64,000 nucleotides of DNA from Bacilli bacterium (GCA_016302505.1 JAEDNL010000002.1:1-64000); one strand, 5' to 3'; shown: positions 35,796 to 46,162, numbered from the stretch's first letter. Translations and numbers: made by a program. Notes: generated by a model not told the origin, from the sequence alone.

Positions 35796-36416
35796 ATGAA
35801 AAAAGGAATAAAAATAGGTTTACTTATAACAATATTGTTATTCTCATCGAAAGTTTATGCAGAATGTAATAATAATGAACTTAATGATTGGGCAGAAAAT
35901 GTTAGTATTGAATATAAAGATAATCTAAAATCAGGTGATTATAATTACCTTTTATTGGTTAGTCCATATAATGAATTAGCTACTGTTAAAGTTGTATTAG
36001 ATGATAAAGAATATTTAATAGATTATGATAGTGATTATAAAACTAATGTTGTTGGTAGTAACATTCATTTTGATGAAAAAAAATATATAATTAAATTTTA
36101 TGGTAATGAAAAGTCTGGTTGTAATAATGAATTATTAAGAGAACTTGAGTATAAAGTTCCTGGATATAATAAATATTCTGATTATGAATATTGTAAAAAT
36201 AATAAAAATTTAGAAATTTGTAAGACTAATACTGATAATAAGAATTTAAGTGATGAAGAATTTAATAAAAAAATAGTAAAAGAAGAAGTTGAAGAAAAAT
36301 CAATATTATCATTTATTAAAAATTATTGGTGTTTTGTGATTGTCCCTATAGTTATAGTGGCAGTAATTTATTATTATAAAGTATATTTATTAAAGAAAAA
36401 GGAGAATAAGAAATGA
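35796..36416 (+). CDS. Single-pass surface protein, cassette copy A gene 1
   Basis: The signal peptide (about 1-22, ending VYA) is followed by a beta-rich ectodomain with NELNDWAENVSIEYKD and FYGNEKSGCNNELLRELEYKVP. A C-terminal membrane helix (about 176-195) and basic tail follow. It is a clear paralogue of the 40766 gene, which has DELNNWAEKVNIEFKE and FYGNEKSTCNGELLREIEYKVP. It overlaps the next gene by 4 bases. Function unknown; it is the first member of a three-gene cassette found twice in tandem. Confidence 0.7.
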   Translation: MKKGIKIGLLITILLFSSKVYAECNNNELNDWAENVSIEYKDNLKSGDYNYLLLVSPYNELATVKVVLDDKEYLIDYDSDYKTNVVGSNIHFDEKKYIIKFYGNEKSGCNNELLRELEYKVPGYNKYSDYEYCKNNKNLEICKTNTDNKNLSDEEFNKKIVKEEVEEKSILSFIKNYWCFVIVPIVIVAVIYYYKVYLLKKKENKK

Positions 36417-39400
36417 AAAAGTTAAGTAGATTATTTATAATTTCATCCTTATTCTTTATAGGGAATAGTAATGTTAATGCAGTTGTTTCTGTTAATAGTG
36501 ATACTGTTTATAAGATAGAAGAGCAAGGACCTGCTACTTATAAATATGTTGAAAGTAAAACTTCATCAATCGATAAATTTTATAAAGTAGTTGATTCAAC
36601 TAAGTATATAATATTTAATACTACTGATGGAGATGTAGATTGTAAAGATAAAACAAGTTGTCAAAATATCGTTGATAAAAAGTGTGCAAATAAAGATGAT
36701 TGTTCTCTTGATTTGGTTGTTAATGAAAAAATAGCTCAGTCACTTGCAAATGATTACTGTAAAGAAAAAGACAACTGTACTGTAATGAAAATGTGTTGTG
36801 ATAAAACCAATTGTATTAGTGAAGAAAAATGTATTTCTTCAAAAGAATTAAAAACAGTTGCAGTAGAAAAAGGAAAAGTAAGAAAACAATATAGTGTAAT
36901 TGATACATTTCAAACTAGAATATGGAGATATAAAATAAATTATGGTTCTAAGTGGTCAGAAGCATATTGTATTCAACCAGGTAAAATGGGACCATTTGGT
37001 GGGCAAAATTATTTTTTAAATCATTCAATTGATGTAAGAAGTTGTACTTCAGTCTATGATAAAAATATTGGTTATCCATGTGGGCTTGCTGAAGTCTTCT
37101 ATCAAGCATATAGTAAAAAATACGATGAATCAAATGAAGATGATTTTACTAGTATAAATATAGCATTAAGATTATGGATAAATTATTATTATAAAGTATA
37201 TAATACATATAATTCATTATCTGATATTGATAAATCTGGGTATGAAAAATTAGATGATACTTACACGGAGTCATCAATTTATGAAAGTACTGTTCTTGCA
37301 ATACTTGATAATTATAGTAGTGGTAAATGTAGTGATGCATCTAAATATAAAGGAAATATATTATGTGATAGTAAAAATAAAAATAATAATGTAATATCAA
37401 GAGCTATTCAATTGTTTAATTTAGTTAGAAATGCTAAAACATTTCATGGTAATGAATTTATGAAAGCAGATACTATTAAAGATGCTCAATCTAAAATAAC
37501 TTTAATAGAAAAAGGATATAAAAATAATAAAAAAATATTTGAAGTGGAAGTTAAAGGACTTAAAGATGTAATTATAACGGATGAAACTAATAAAAATATT
37601 ACTTTATATGAATCTATATATAAGAGTTGTCATAATAAAGAAAATACCACTGAATGTAAAAAAGCTATTAAATTTACAGATGGTAATGGAACTTCTTATT
37701 ATCCTGCGACTACTAATGCTGATGGAACATTTACAATTGATTGGGATAACACTCAAGGAAAAGATAGTTTAGTGTTCAAAGTTATCAATTATGAAGTATG
37801 TTATAAATCAACAGGAAACGATGTTTCTGATTCAAAAGCTGCTGTATATTTTGGAAGTGCTAGTGGTTATGATGCTAAATTAAGAATATATTATCCAAAT
37901 AACAATAGTTATCAAATAATGGTTAGTTATTTTAATGAGGGATTTAAAGATAAGCTTGGTTCTAGCTGGGACTATAGAATTAAAATTAATATAGATGATG
38001 ATTCATATTGCGTGGATAATTGTAGTGATAAATGTAGTGATTCTAAACAATCAACTGATTTTGAACAATCAGGTTCAAAACAATTGTTAGGAACTTGTGG
38101 AGATGATGCTTCTTTGTATTCAGAATATACTATAGAAGATCCAGGAATGAGTTGTATTGTTAATTCGTGTAATAGTGTTACTAAAGACAAGTATGAAGAA
38201 AGTAAAGCTATATCTAATCAATACTGTAAAGTCTATTGTAGAAATACTACAAAATATTATCTTAAAAATAAAGTAGATGTTTATGCAGGAATGCAATTTA
38301 GCTATGATTTAGGTAGTGAACTTATAAAAAACGGTATCATATCCTCACAAGTAAAACCTGATTATAAATTAACTAGTGTTGTTATGGAGCATAAACAATG
38401 TACTAGTGTAATTGATAATGATAAATGGCAAAATGATTATAAAAACGCAAATAAAGATGCTAAGACTCAACTTGAATATGATTTATATAATTGTAATTTA
38501 TATAGTTCAAAAAATATGCCAAGTAAATATAATAACTATATAAATAAAAACACTGGTACAATAAGAGATTATTTATATAGTAGTGAACTTGATGATTGTG
38601 TTAATGGAAGTAGTAATTGTAATAAAATTGATGTATCTTATGATGAGGGATATAAAGTTGTACTTAATAAAAATGTAAGAAAAGAAACTTCAAACAAAAC
38701 ATACTACTGTAGTAGTAATAATTGTTTTGATAATAGTGATGTTAATAGTTGTTCATCAGAAAAATCTAACATGAATGGTTCTATACCAAATAATAAATAT
38801 GCAACTGTATTCATTGATACACAATATGATTATTACTTAAAAACTAAATTTAAATATGAAACATATACAGGAAATATAATTACAAATGGTAAAACTGAAA
38901 ATACAGTAGATCTACCATCATTTAGTTATCCTATAAAGAGTACTACTAGGACAGGTACTTATAATATAAAATATTCAATAACTAATATAGCAAAAAATAA
39001 AGTATATGATTTTAATAATATTAAATATACATGTAAATATAATGTTTATAATGTAACTAAAAAATATGATTGTAATTATAAAACTGGAGAATGTTCTAAT
39101 TCATGTTATGAAGTTAAAAATGGTGTAGCTGTTTTAAAGAGTGAATGTATGAGTTTTAAAAAATCTAATGATGTTGGTATGGGACTTATATATAGAAATG
39201 TTTCATTAGGAAAATTATTCCCTGCTAGTAGAGTTAATTATTCTAACTGGAGTGATTATAATTATGTAATTAATCCTGAGATTTATAATAAAAATTTTTC
39301 CAATAAGACTATTAATGTAAGTGAAATTAAAAAAACTATAGAAAATACTAGTGAAGAATTATATAAACAAGATAATGAACATTTAGAATATAGTTATACT

Positions 39401-39604
39401 TTAACACCAGAGTCTATATCTAAAATAAAGGAATACAATAAAATTACTAATAATTATTTAGATAATACTCTTACTTGTAGTAAATACATTTCAGTAGGCT
39501 CAAATAATGATGATAATTCAAGGTTGTATTATGATTGTAAAAGTAGTTTCTTAAGAGATATTAAAAAACACGGTGTTATAGTTCATGCAGGAGGTGGTAA
39601 CTAA
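36413..39604 (+). CDS. Large Cys-rich secreted surface protein (1063 residues), cassette copy A gene 2
   Basis: A signal peptide (1-23, ending VNA) leads to a Cys-rich ectodomain with no C-terminal membrane helix or sorting signal. Segments shared with the 41431 copy are AYCIQPGK (near 184), IGYPCGLAEVFYQA, IALRLWINYY (near 249), EDPGMSCI, YAGMQFSYDLG, YNVYNVTKKYDC and YRNVSLGKLFP. The YCxxP segment followed about 65 residues later by a hydrophobic AxxLW helix resembles thioester adhesin domains, but the Gln expected for the thioester is not apparent. It is probably an adhesin or pilus-tip component (inference). It ends with GGGN-TAATG, where the ribosome site of the next gene is read as glycines. 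Confidence 0.7.
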   Translation: MKKLSRLFIISSLFFIGNSNVNAVVSVNSDTVYKIEEQGPATYKYVESKTSSIDKFYKVVDSTKYIIFNTTDGDVDCKDKTSCQNIVDKKCANKDDCSLDLVVNEKIAQSLANDYCKEKDNCTVMKMCCDKTNCISEEKCISSKELKTVAVEKGKVRKQYSVIDTFQTRIWRYKINYGSKWSEAYCIQPGKMGPFGGQNYFLNHSIDVRSCTSVYDKNIGYPCGLAEVFYQAYSKKYDESNEDDFTSINIALRLWINYYYKVYNTYNSLSDIDKSGYEKLDDTYTESSIYESTVLAILDNYSSGKCSDASKYKGNILCDSKNKNNNVISRAIQLFNLVRNAKTFHGNEFMKADTIKDAQSKITLIEKGYKNNKKIFEVEVKGLKDVIITDETNKNITLYESIYKSCHNKENTTECKKAIKFTDGNGTSYYPATTNADGTFTIDWDNTQGKDSLVFKVINYEVCYKSTGNDVSDSKAAVYFGSASGYDAKLRIYYPNNNSYQIMVSYFNEGFKDKLGSSWDYRIKINIDDDSYCVDNCSDKCSDSKQSTDFEQSGSKQLLGTCGDDASLYSEYTIEDPGMSCIVNSCNSVTKDKYEESKAISNQYCKVYCRNTTKYYLKNKVDVYAGMQFSYDLGSELIKNGIISSQVKPDYKLTSVVMEHKQCTSVIDNDKWQNDYKNANKDAKTQLEYDLYNCNLYSSKNMPSKYNNYINKNTGTIRDYLYSSELDDCVNGSSNCNKIDVSYDEGYKVVLNKNVRKETSNKTYYCSSNNCFDNSDVNSCSSEKSNMNGSIPNNKYATVFIDTQYDYYLKTKFKYETYTGNIITNGKTENTVDLPSFSYPIKSTTRTGTYNIKYSITNIAKNKVYDFNNIKYTCKYNVYNVTKKYDCNYKTGECSNSCYEVKNGVAVLKSECMSFKKSNDVGMGLIYRNVSLGKLFPASRVNYSNWSDYNYVINPEIYNKNFSNKTINVSEIKKTIENTSEELYKQDNEHLEYSYTLTPESISKIKEYNKITNNYLDNTLTCSKYISVGSNNDDNSRLYYDCKSSFLRDIKKHGVIVHAGGGN

Positions 39605-40671
39605 TGAAAGAATCATTATGGGGTTATTTGATATTAGTATTAGGTGTTATAGTTACTACTGTTATACTTTTAGTAAATAGAGTAACAACAACAACAGAAG
39701 AAGATTATTATTTAGGACAAGAAGTTATGAAGTCAGCTATGCTTGATGCTATAGATTATGGAACTTATAGAACTACTGGTAAAATAGTTATGTCTAAAGA
39801 AAAATTTGTTGAAGTATTTATAAGAAGATTTTCTGAAAGCGTAACAAATAATAAAACATATAAATTAGATTTTTATGATATATATGAAGAACCTCCTAAA
39901 GCTAGTGTAAGAATAAGAGCAACATCAGGTAGTGCTACTATAAATGATGAGACACTTAATGTAACATTAGACACTGTTTTAAATGGTATATTAGAAACTA
40001 TATATGAACAATATTTAGATGGTATAACAACCACTGATAGATATTTTTATCATCAAAATAAAATTAATTATTATTATTCAAGTATTAATGATAAAAATGA
40101 AGTGGTTGGTTCAACTACTGAAATAAAAGATGGTTCTAAAATAGTATTAGTACTTGATAAATACGCTGAGATTAATCCAAGTGAAATATTTAAATATTAT
40201 GCGGAAGGTAAAGTTGGAGCATCTATGAATGAAGTATCAGAAATATTATCAGCTTCAGCTTGTAATTATAAAGATTCTAGCGGAAAAGAGTATTGTAAAG
40301 GAATATATAACAATAAGATAGTGTATATTTATAGAAAGACATTATCTTATAAAAATAATACTAATACTAGTTTTAATAATCAAACAAAGAAAGCATTAAC
40401 ATGTGGTATAAAATCTAGTTTTGACACTAAGTATAATAATAAAACTTATTCAGTAAAATATGTTAATAATAAAGAAGGAGCAACTATATATACAAATACT
40501 AGTTTTAGTAAAGAAAAAGGAAGTTTAAGTTGCGGTAAATCTGTTATAGTTAATGGCTGTAATTATAAGAATAGTTCTAATACTTATTGTAAAATAATTG
40601 ATGAAAGTGGAAAAGATAATTACATAAATAAAAATTATTTAAGTGATAAACCACAAGAATGTGGTAGTTAA
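39604..40671 (+). CDS. Pilin-like membrane protein, cassette copy A gene 3
   Basis: It starts MKESLWGYLILVLG: a short charged head, Gly at 7 and a hydrophobic helix (8-24), the look of a type IV/Tad minor pilin or TadE-like protein. The region to about 140 (EEDYYLGQEVMKSAMLDAIDYG..., EEPPKASVRIR) is nearly identical to the 44622 paralogue. The C-terminal part has two Cys-containing SH3-like segments (CNYKDSSGKEYCK and CNYKNSSNTYCK). It is coupled by TAATG to the large surface protein and closed by a terminator, so copy A is a unit. Confidence 0.7.
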   Translation: MKESLWGYLILVLGVIVTTVILLVNRVTTTTEEDYYLGQEVMKSAMLDAIDYGTYRTTGKIVMSKEKFVEVFIRRFSESVTNNKTYKLDFYDIYEEPPKASVRIRATSGSATINDETLNVTLDTVLNGILETIYEQYLDGITTTDRYFYHQNKINYYYSSINDKNEVVGSTTEIKDGSKIVLVLDKYAEINPSEIFKYYAEGKVGASMNEVSEILSASACNYKDSSGKEYCKGIYNNKIVYIYRKTLSYKNNTNTSFNNQTKKALTCGIKSSFDTKYNNKTYSVKYVNNKEGATIYTNTSFSKEKGSLSCGKSVIVNGCNYKNSSNTYCKIIDESGKDNYINKNYLSDKPQECGS

Positions 40672-40701
40672 GATATTGTAATTTCAATATCTTTTCTTTT
40701 T
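40669..40701 (+). terminator. Terminator after cassette copy A
   Basis: AAGATATTG/CAATATCTT with a 6-base loop and T-rich tail, overlapping the stop codon. Confidence 0.8.
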
Positions 40702-40712
40702 AAATAAAATAC

Positions 40713-40741
40713 TTTAAAAATTTTTTAAAATATATTATAAT
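40713..40741 (+). promoter_or_regulatory. Promoter of cassette copy B
   Basis: TTTAAA 40713-40718 and TATAAT 40736-40741 separated by 17 bases. The second cassette is therefore likely transcribed on its own. Confidence 0.6.
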
Positions 40742-40765
40742 CATTATAGATAAAGTAGGTGAGTT

Positions 40766-41434
40766 ATGAATAATAAAATATCTAAGTTAACTTTAATATT
40801 TTCATTAACTTTTATGTTTACATTAAATGTAAATGCACAATGTAATGATGATGAGCTTAATAATTGGGCAGAAAAAGTAAATATTGAATTTAAGGAAGAA
40901 GTTGAAACAAAAGATTATAATCCTGAATTTGCATATGTATTACTTATGAGCCCATATAATGATAAAATAACTATGAAAGCAACGGATGACTATTCAGATG
41001 ATTTTTATACCATCGAATATGATGATTATTATAAAACCAATGCAATAGGTAGTTATGTTCATTTTGAAGAAAAAACTTATACTATAAGATTTTATGGTAA
41101 TGAAAAATCAACATGTAATGGTGAATTATTAAGAGAAATCGAGTATAAAGTACCTAGCTATAATCAATATGCATTAACTGATTTTTGTCAACAAGAAGAA
41201 AATAAAAACCAAGATATTTGTAAAATGAATACTGATACTAGTAAAATAACGGAAGAAGATTTTAATAAAAAAGCAGATGTAATAGATGAAAAAAATAAAG
41301 AAACCAATATATTTGAAAAAATAATTAAATTTATTATTAAATATTGGTACTATGTAGTTATACCTTTTGTTATTGTTGCAGCTATTTATTATTATAAAGT
41401 ATCTGCATATAAAAAGGAGCAAGATAAGAAATGA
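40766..41434 (+). CDS. Single-pass surface protein, cassette copy B gene 1
   Basis: The architecture is the same as the 35796 gene: signal peptide ending VNA (near 24), Trp/Cys-containing beta-rich ectodomain (DELNNWAEKV, FYGNEKSTCNGELL), linker, C-terminal membrane helix (about 190-210) and basic tail. It differs by a small insert near residue 48-52 and a longer acidic linker. Its stop overlaps the next start by 4 bases. Function unknown. Confidence 0.7.
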   Translation: MNNKISKLTLIFSLTFMFTLNVNAQCNDDELNNWAEKVNIEFKEEVETKDYNPEFAYVLLMSPYNDKITMKATDDYSDDFYTIEYDDYYKTNAIGSYVHFEEKTYTIRFYGNEKSTCNGELLREIEYKVPSYNQYALTDFCQQEENKNQDICKMNTDTSKITEEDFNKKADVIDEKNKETNIFEKIIKFIIKYWYYVVIPFVIVAAIYYYKVSAYKKEQDKK

Positions 41435-44400
41435 GAAATAAATTATATAAATCTATTTTATTATTTGCATGCTTATTCATATCAACTACAGTTATAAATG
41501 CAGCTACTGCATCAGGAAGTCAAACAATGGTTAATATAAGAAATACAAGCATAGGTGGAAGTAGTTCTAAGATAGCTGGATTTTATAATACTACAACGAA
41601 AGCTTATCAAAAGGGAGAAGATAAATACATTGGAACTTTTGAAAAGAATTTACAAGGATATGCAGCCTTAAGAAATACTCTTAGAAATTATAATTGTAGT
41701 ACTGACAATGAGTCACACTATAGAAATTGTACTTGTGAAAATCCCCATGATACATGTAGAATATCTCACTATAGGCATGATGACGGAACATATCTTATGG
41801 ATGCATATGTAAACCAAGCAAAACTTGCAAGTGTTCCAGCAACAACTGGCACTTATATTCATCACTACACTATAACTAACTCTACTGGTTCATCTTCAAG
41901 TAATGCATATTGTATTCAACCTTCTAAACAATGGCCAGGAAGTAGTGATCAAACTGATCCTAATTACATTTTAAATAGAACTGTTGATGTTAGAAATTGT
42001 AAATCAATAGGAGATAGAAGTATTGGATATCCTTGTGGACTTGCTGAAATATTTTATCAAGCTAAAAAAGGTACTATGAGTAAATTGTCTGACGAAAATG
42101 AACATTATAATGTTATTGGTGCAGCACTTAGAATGTGGGTTGTTTATTGGTATAAATTTACTAATTATAGGAATATGGCTGGTATTGAGCAAGAAAGTGT
42201 ATGTGGAGAAACAGGAGCGGGATGTGTAACTGGAAATGAGTATGCATCAAAGCCAGTATATTATAATACTGTTAATGCGGTATTGATGGGTTATACTGGT
42301 AGTTCGTGTAGTAATGTTTCTAAAAAATACGGTAATGGGTCTAATCATGGTATATTATGTTGGACTGATAAAAGATCAAAGGAATCAGTTCAAAATATTA
42401 TAAATTTATTTAATTATGTAAGACTTCATCAAAATGATAAAATACAAGATAATAGATTTGGTGCTGCTGATAATAGTTTTGATATTAAAACATATATTAA
42501 AGAAAAGCAAAAATTAAAAACTAAATCAGATGGTCAAACTAAATGGAATATGACAATAGAAGTTAAGGTTGATGAAAATGTTAAGAATCAAATATATGCT
42601 AAATGTAATCCTAAAAATGAATCAGGATGTAAATCACTTGTAGAAGTTATTGATGCTTATGGAGATTCTATTGGATATTGTTCAGGAAATGATATTAATA
42701 ATGGAAAATCATGCTATAAAATTAACTTTAATGATCCTGATTATGAAGCTGGTGGAAAAGACTCATATTTATATACATTTAAAGTATATAATTATAAAGT
42801 TTGTGTGTTGACCAATAAAGAGGGAACAGTTGGTTTATATTTAACCAAACCTGGTATTAAGTTTAAATTAAAAGGTGGCTCTACTGGATTTGCTACTGTA
42901 AGGCAATATATTCATAGTAGTAGTCCTGCTGATCGCCAAGTTATGATGACATATATTGATGATTATAAGAAATTTGATGGTGCCGAGATTAATAAACCAG
43001 GAAAGGCACAAGATTATCATTTTCCGTTTGATTTAAGCGATATTAGTTGCGATCCTGCTGAGAATTGCGATAAGAAAAATAAGTGTTTAGATCTTAATAA
43101 ATCTACAGATATAAAAGGAAATAAAGATGGTAATAGTGTTGTAAGTGATATATGTAATAGTGGTGGTAATGATGCTGGTAAAGAGTTCAGTTATAAAACT
43201 ATAGAAGACCCTCAAATGTCATGTATTCTCAACAATTGTGACACAAAGGCTACTGAAGAATATGATGTTACTAATAAATTAGGTGTTAATTCTGCATTTT
43301 GTCATGTATATTGTAGAGATGAAGTTAGATTCTATATACCATCTCCTACTAGTGTCCTTGCAGGAATGCAATTTAGATTTGATTTAGGTAATTCATTAAG
43401 AAAATTTGGGGCTATAACGAAACAAAATGATAATAATAAGAAATTAACAGCAGTAGTTGTTAGATATAAACAATGTACAAGTGTATTTAATCAATCTGAA
43501 TATTATAATTCTGTTTCTAATACTAAAGATAAAGAAAAAGATTATTGCTTAATGAATAAGGAATTAATAAATAAATTAATTGATGAAGGTAATAATGGTT
43601 TTAGCTATGATAGTAATAAAGAACCTACTTCATTAACAGTTACATATGAAGAGGGTAATAAAGTAAATATTAAATCTAATTATACAAAAACACGAGAAAG
43701 TTTAATGTATTGTAAGAATGATTGCTATAAGGTAAATAATACTAAGACTAAGACTTCTTGTGAAGCTAACTTAAGTAAATTTACAACTAGCAAGCCTACT
43801 ATTAATTCTAATGATATTGTATATTCGACTTTATTAATAAGGGTTCAAAATGATTATTATATTGATAATGTATTCTCGTATGAACCTATTACTGGAAAAG
43901 TTTCTACAAACACTAGTAGAAAAACTAAAATTCCTAAATATAGTTATCCTGTTAGTATAGATACACCATCTGGTAAATATAATATTAATTATAAATTTAA
44001 CAATGTATCTAAAGATATTACAACTGGATATAATACATTTAATTATTCTTGTACATATAATGTATATAATACAACTAAAAAGAATAATTGTGATTACAAA
44101 TCTGGTGGTAAAGTTGATATATCTAAATGTTCTAATGCGTGTTTTGAAGTTGATTCAGAAGGGAACACTGTTATTGATAAAAATTGTATTAAATGGAATG
44201 AAACTGATAAATATGGTTTAGGTATAAGTTATAGAAATGTAAGCCTTAAAAATTTATTTCCAGTAGCTAGAGGTAATAGAAATAACTGGTATTATAAAGA
44301 TGAAATAAACAATCCTTATGCTATTAAAAATGGTATTACTGTTAAGCATGAAAAAAGCAAAATAACTGTTGGAGATTTAATAAAAAAAACACAGGATGTT

Positions 44401-44622
44401 GGTAATGATATATATAATAAAGAACATTTAGAAGCGAGTTATAAATTAACAACTGAAACCATTAAATCAATTAAAAAATATAATAAAAATAATGGTAATA
44501 CTTATCTTAATGATACATCTGTTGATTGTGTTGAAGTGAAAAGAGCATCTGGTGGAAAATATTATAGGTGTGGAAGTACTTTCTTAAATGAAATTAGAAG
44601 TTCAAAGGTGGGTGGTAACTAA
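41431..44622 (+). CDS. Large Cys-rich secreted surface protein (1063 residues), cassette copy B gene 2
   Basis: A signal peptide (to about residue 24, VINA) is followed by a Cys-rich ectodomain. It is collinear with the 36413 protein through AYCIQPSK (near 159), IGYPCGLAEIFYQA, ALRMWVVYW (near 231), EDPQMSCI, LAGMQFRFDLG, YNVYNTTKKNNC and YRNVSLKNLFP. The first 130 residues and several loops have diverged strongly, which suggests different ligands. The equal length of 1063 is striking given those differences. It has no membrane anchor of its own; its partners upstream and downstream are membrane proteins. Confidence 0.7.
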   Translation: MRNKLYKSILLFACLFISTTVINAATASGSQTMVNIRNTSIGGSSSKIAGFYNTTTKAYQKGEDKYIGTFEKNLQGYAALRNTLRNYNCSTDNESHYRNCTCENPHDTCRISHYRHDDGTYLMDAYVNQAKLASVPATTGTYIHHYTITNSTGSSSSNAYCIQPSKQWPGSSDQTDPNYILNRTVDVRNCKSIGDRSIGYPCGLAEIFYQAKKGTMSKLSDENEHYNVIGAALRMWVVYWYKFTNYRNMAGIEQESVCGETGAGCVTGNEYASKPVYYNTVNAVLMGYTGSSCSNVSKKYGNGSNHGILCWTDKRSKESVQNIINLFNYVRLHQNDKIQDNRFGAADNSFDIKTYIKEKQKLKTKSDGQTKWNMTIEVKVDENVKNQIYAKCNPKNESGCKSLVEVIDAYGDSIGYCSGNDINNGKSCYKINFNDPDYEAGGKDSYLYTFKVYNYKVCVLTNKEGTVGLYLTKPGIKFKLKGGSTGFATVRQYIHSSSPADRQVMMTYIDDYKKFDGAEINKPGKAQDYHFPFDLSDISCDPAENCDKKNKCLDLNKSTDIKGNKDGNSVVSDICNSGGNDAGKEFSYKTIEDPQMSCILNNCDTKATEEYDVTNKLGVNSAFCHVYCRDEVRFYIPSPTSVLAGMQFRFDLGNSLRKFGAITKQNDNNKKLTAVVVRYKQCTSVFNQSEYYNSVSNTKDKEKDYCLMNKELINKLIDEGNNGFSYDSNKEPTSLTVTYEEGNKVNIKSNYTKTRESLMYCKNDCYKVNNTKTKTSCEANLSKFTTSKPTINSNDIVYSTLLIRVQNDYYIDNVFSYEPITGKVSTNTSRKTKIPKYSYPVSIDTPSGKYNINYKFNNVSKDITTGYNTFNYSCTYNVYNTTKKNNCDYKSGGKVDISKCSNACFEVDSEGNTVIDKNCIKWNETDKYGLGISYRNVSLKNLFPVARGNRNNWYYKDEINNPYAIKNGITVKHEKSKITVGDLIKKTQDVGNDIYNKEHLEASYKLTTETIKSIKKYNKNNGNTYLNDTSVDCVEVKRASGGKYYRCGSTFLNEIRSSKVGGN

Positions 44623-46100
44623 TGAAAGAATCTTTATGGGGATATTTGATTTTATTACTTGGTGTGATAGTTACCACTGTAATGCTTCTAGTGTCAAGAG
44701 TAACAACTCATGCTGAAGAGGACTATTATTTGGCAAGAGAAATTATGCAATCTGCAATGTTGGATGCTGTTGATTATGGAGCATATAGAACAACTGGTAA
44801 AATTATTATGTCTAAAAGTAAATTTATGGAAGTATATATTAGAAGATTTGCTGAAAGCGTTACTAATTCTCAAGATTATCAAATAGATTTTTATGATATA
44901 TGTGAAGAACCTCCTAAAGCAAGTGTTAGAATTCGTACTTCAAGTGGTGGGGCAACTATTAATTCTGATACATTAAACTTTAGTGTTGATACATTAATTA
45001 GTGGTATTTTAGAAACAAATTTTGAACAATATAATGCTATGGATGTTACTAAAGAGAATAATGCAACTTCAAAAGAATATTCAGAAGGCAAAAGTTCAAC
45101 TGTTAGATATACTACTACAAGTGAAGGAAATTATATGCAGACAAATGTATATGAATTAGTAAGTGGTCAAACAGTTAAAAAAACTAATAAAAAAATTCCT
45201 TCTGGTAGTAGAGTAACATTAGCAATGTCAAATGTAATAGATCAATCTATGGATTTAAAAGAATTAGAATTAGCAGAATCAAATGATTTAACAAATAGAG
45301 CATGTGCATATAAAATTCAAGGTGGACAATTAGGAAAATATTGTAAAGTATTCTATAATGGTGAAGAAATTTATGTATATAGAATGAACTTATCTAGAGT
45401 TAATACTTCTATATATGAAGATAAATCTGATTCATTTATAAATAATAATTATAAATTATGTGAATATTCAACATTGAAATCTAATTCTAGTAGTACATCA
45501 ATTGTTGAATATAAATGGATAAAAAATGGTGGAACAATTGCATATCCTAGTTTTTCATCTTCTAAAAATGGTAAGACAGTAGAAGCTTGTACTTTAGTAA
45601 AAGTGAGTGGATGTAATTATGGAAGTAATAAGGATATGTGTAAGGTTGAGAATAAAGGTTACATATATGAAAATGATTTAAAGGATGAATATGAATGTGG
45701 TAATGAAAAAGTAACCATTCCAGATAATGTTACATTAAAGGACTTGCAAAATATAGGTACTATTGATGAAATAACTAAAGATGTAAGTCAAAAAAAATAT
45801 ATGCTTATTGTACTTGATCAAAATGGTGTTACTGATTTGGGTACGCCTATATATTATTATTACGATACAAAAAATGAAAAAATGTACAAGTCTTATAATC
45901 GTTCTAGTAAAAAATTTAGTGGTGAAATTAAAAAAATAACTATACCTAAAGTAAATAAAAAGTCTTGTCAAGGTTATATAGTTAAGAATGGTGGATTTGT
46001 TATTGACTCTAAAGGAAACATGGTTAGTGACTTTGAGAAAATTCTTAAATCTACTTATGGTTCTGATGCAATAGTATATATATTATATCCAATGTGTTAA
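44622..46100 (+). CDS. Pilin-like membrane protein, cassette copy B gene 3
   Basis: The N-terminus MKESLWGYLILLLG and the first ~140 residues match the 39604 protein (HAEEDYYLAREIMQSAMLDAVDYG, EEPPKASVRIR). It is 137 residues longer, with an extra C-terminal region (after about 370) in addition to the Cys-containing SH3-like segments. TAATG couples it to the large surface protein. A strong terminator follows, so copy B ends here. Confidence 0.7.
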   Translation: MKESLWGYLILLLGVIVTTVMLLVSRVTTHAEEDYYLAREIMQSAMLDAVDYGAYRTTGKIIMSKSKFMEVYIRRFAESVTNSQDYQIDFYDICEEPPKASVRIRTSSGGATINSDTLNFSVDTLISGILETNFEQYNAMDVTKENNATSKEYSEGKSSTVRYTTTSEGNYMQTNVYELVSGQTVKKTNKKIPSGSRVTLAMSNVIDQSMDLKELELAESNDLTNRACAYKIQGGQLGKYCKVFYNGEEIYVYRMNLSRVNTSIYEDKSDSFINNNYKLCEYSTLKSNSSSTSIVEYKWIKNGGTIAYPSFSSSKNGKTVEACTLVKVSGCNYGSNKDMCKVENKGYIYENDLKDEYECGNEKVTIPDNVTLKDLQNIGTIDEITKDVSQKKYMLIVLDQNGVTDLGTPIYYYYDTKNEKMYKSYNRSSKKFSGEIKKITIPKVNKKSCQGYIVKNGGFVIDSKGNMVSDFEKILKSTYGSDAIVYILYPMC

Positions 46101-46128
46101 GCTACTTTTGTTTGAAAAGTAGCTTTTC
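46101..46128 (+). terminator. Terminator after cassette copy B
   Basis: GCTACTTTT/AAAAGTAGC 9-bp perfect stem with a 5-base loop and TTTT. Confidence 0.88.
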
Positions 46129-46132
46129 TATA

Positions 46133-46162
46133 TTGATAAATTATTTCTATTTATGATATAAT
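46133..46162 (+). promoter_or_regulatory. Promoter of the Tad assembly genes
   Basis: TTGATA 46133-46138, 18 bases, TATAAT 46157-46162 with TG at 46154-46155. It starts the cpaB-tadABC unit. Confidence 0.7.

Noticed and set aside
35143..36416. LPxTG-anchored proteins next to the sortase
   Set aside because: The C-terminal helices and basic tails look right, but no LPxTG- or NPxTN-like pentapeptide precedes them.
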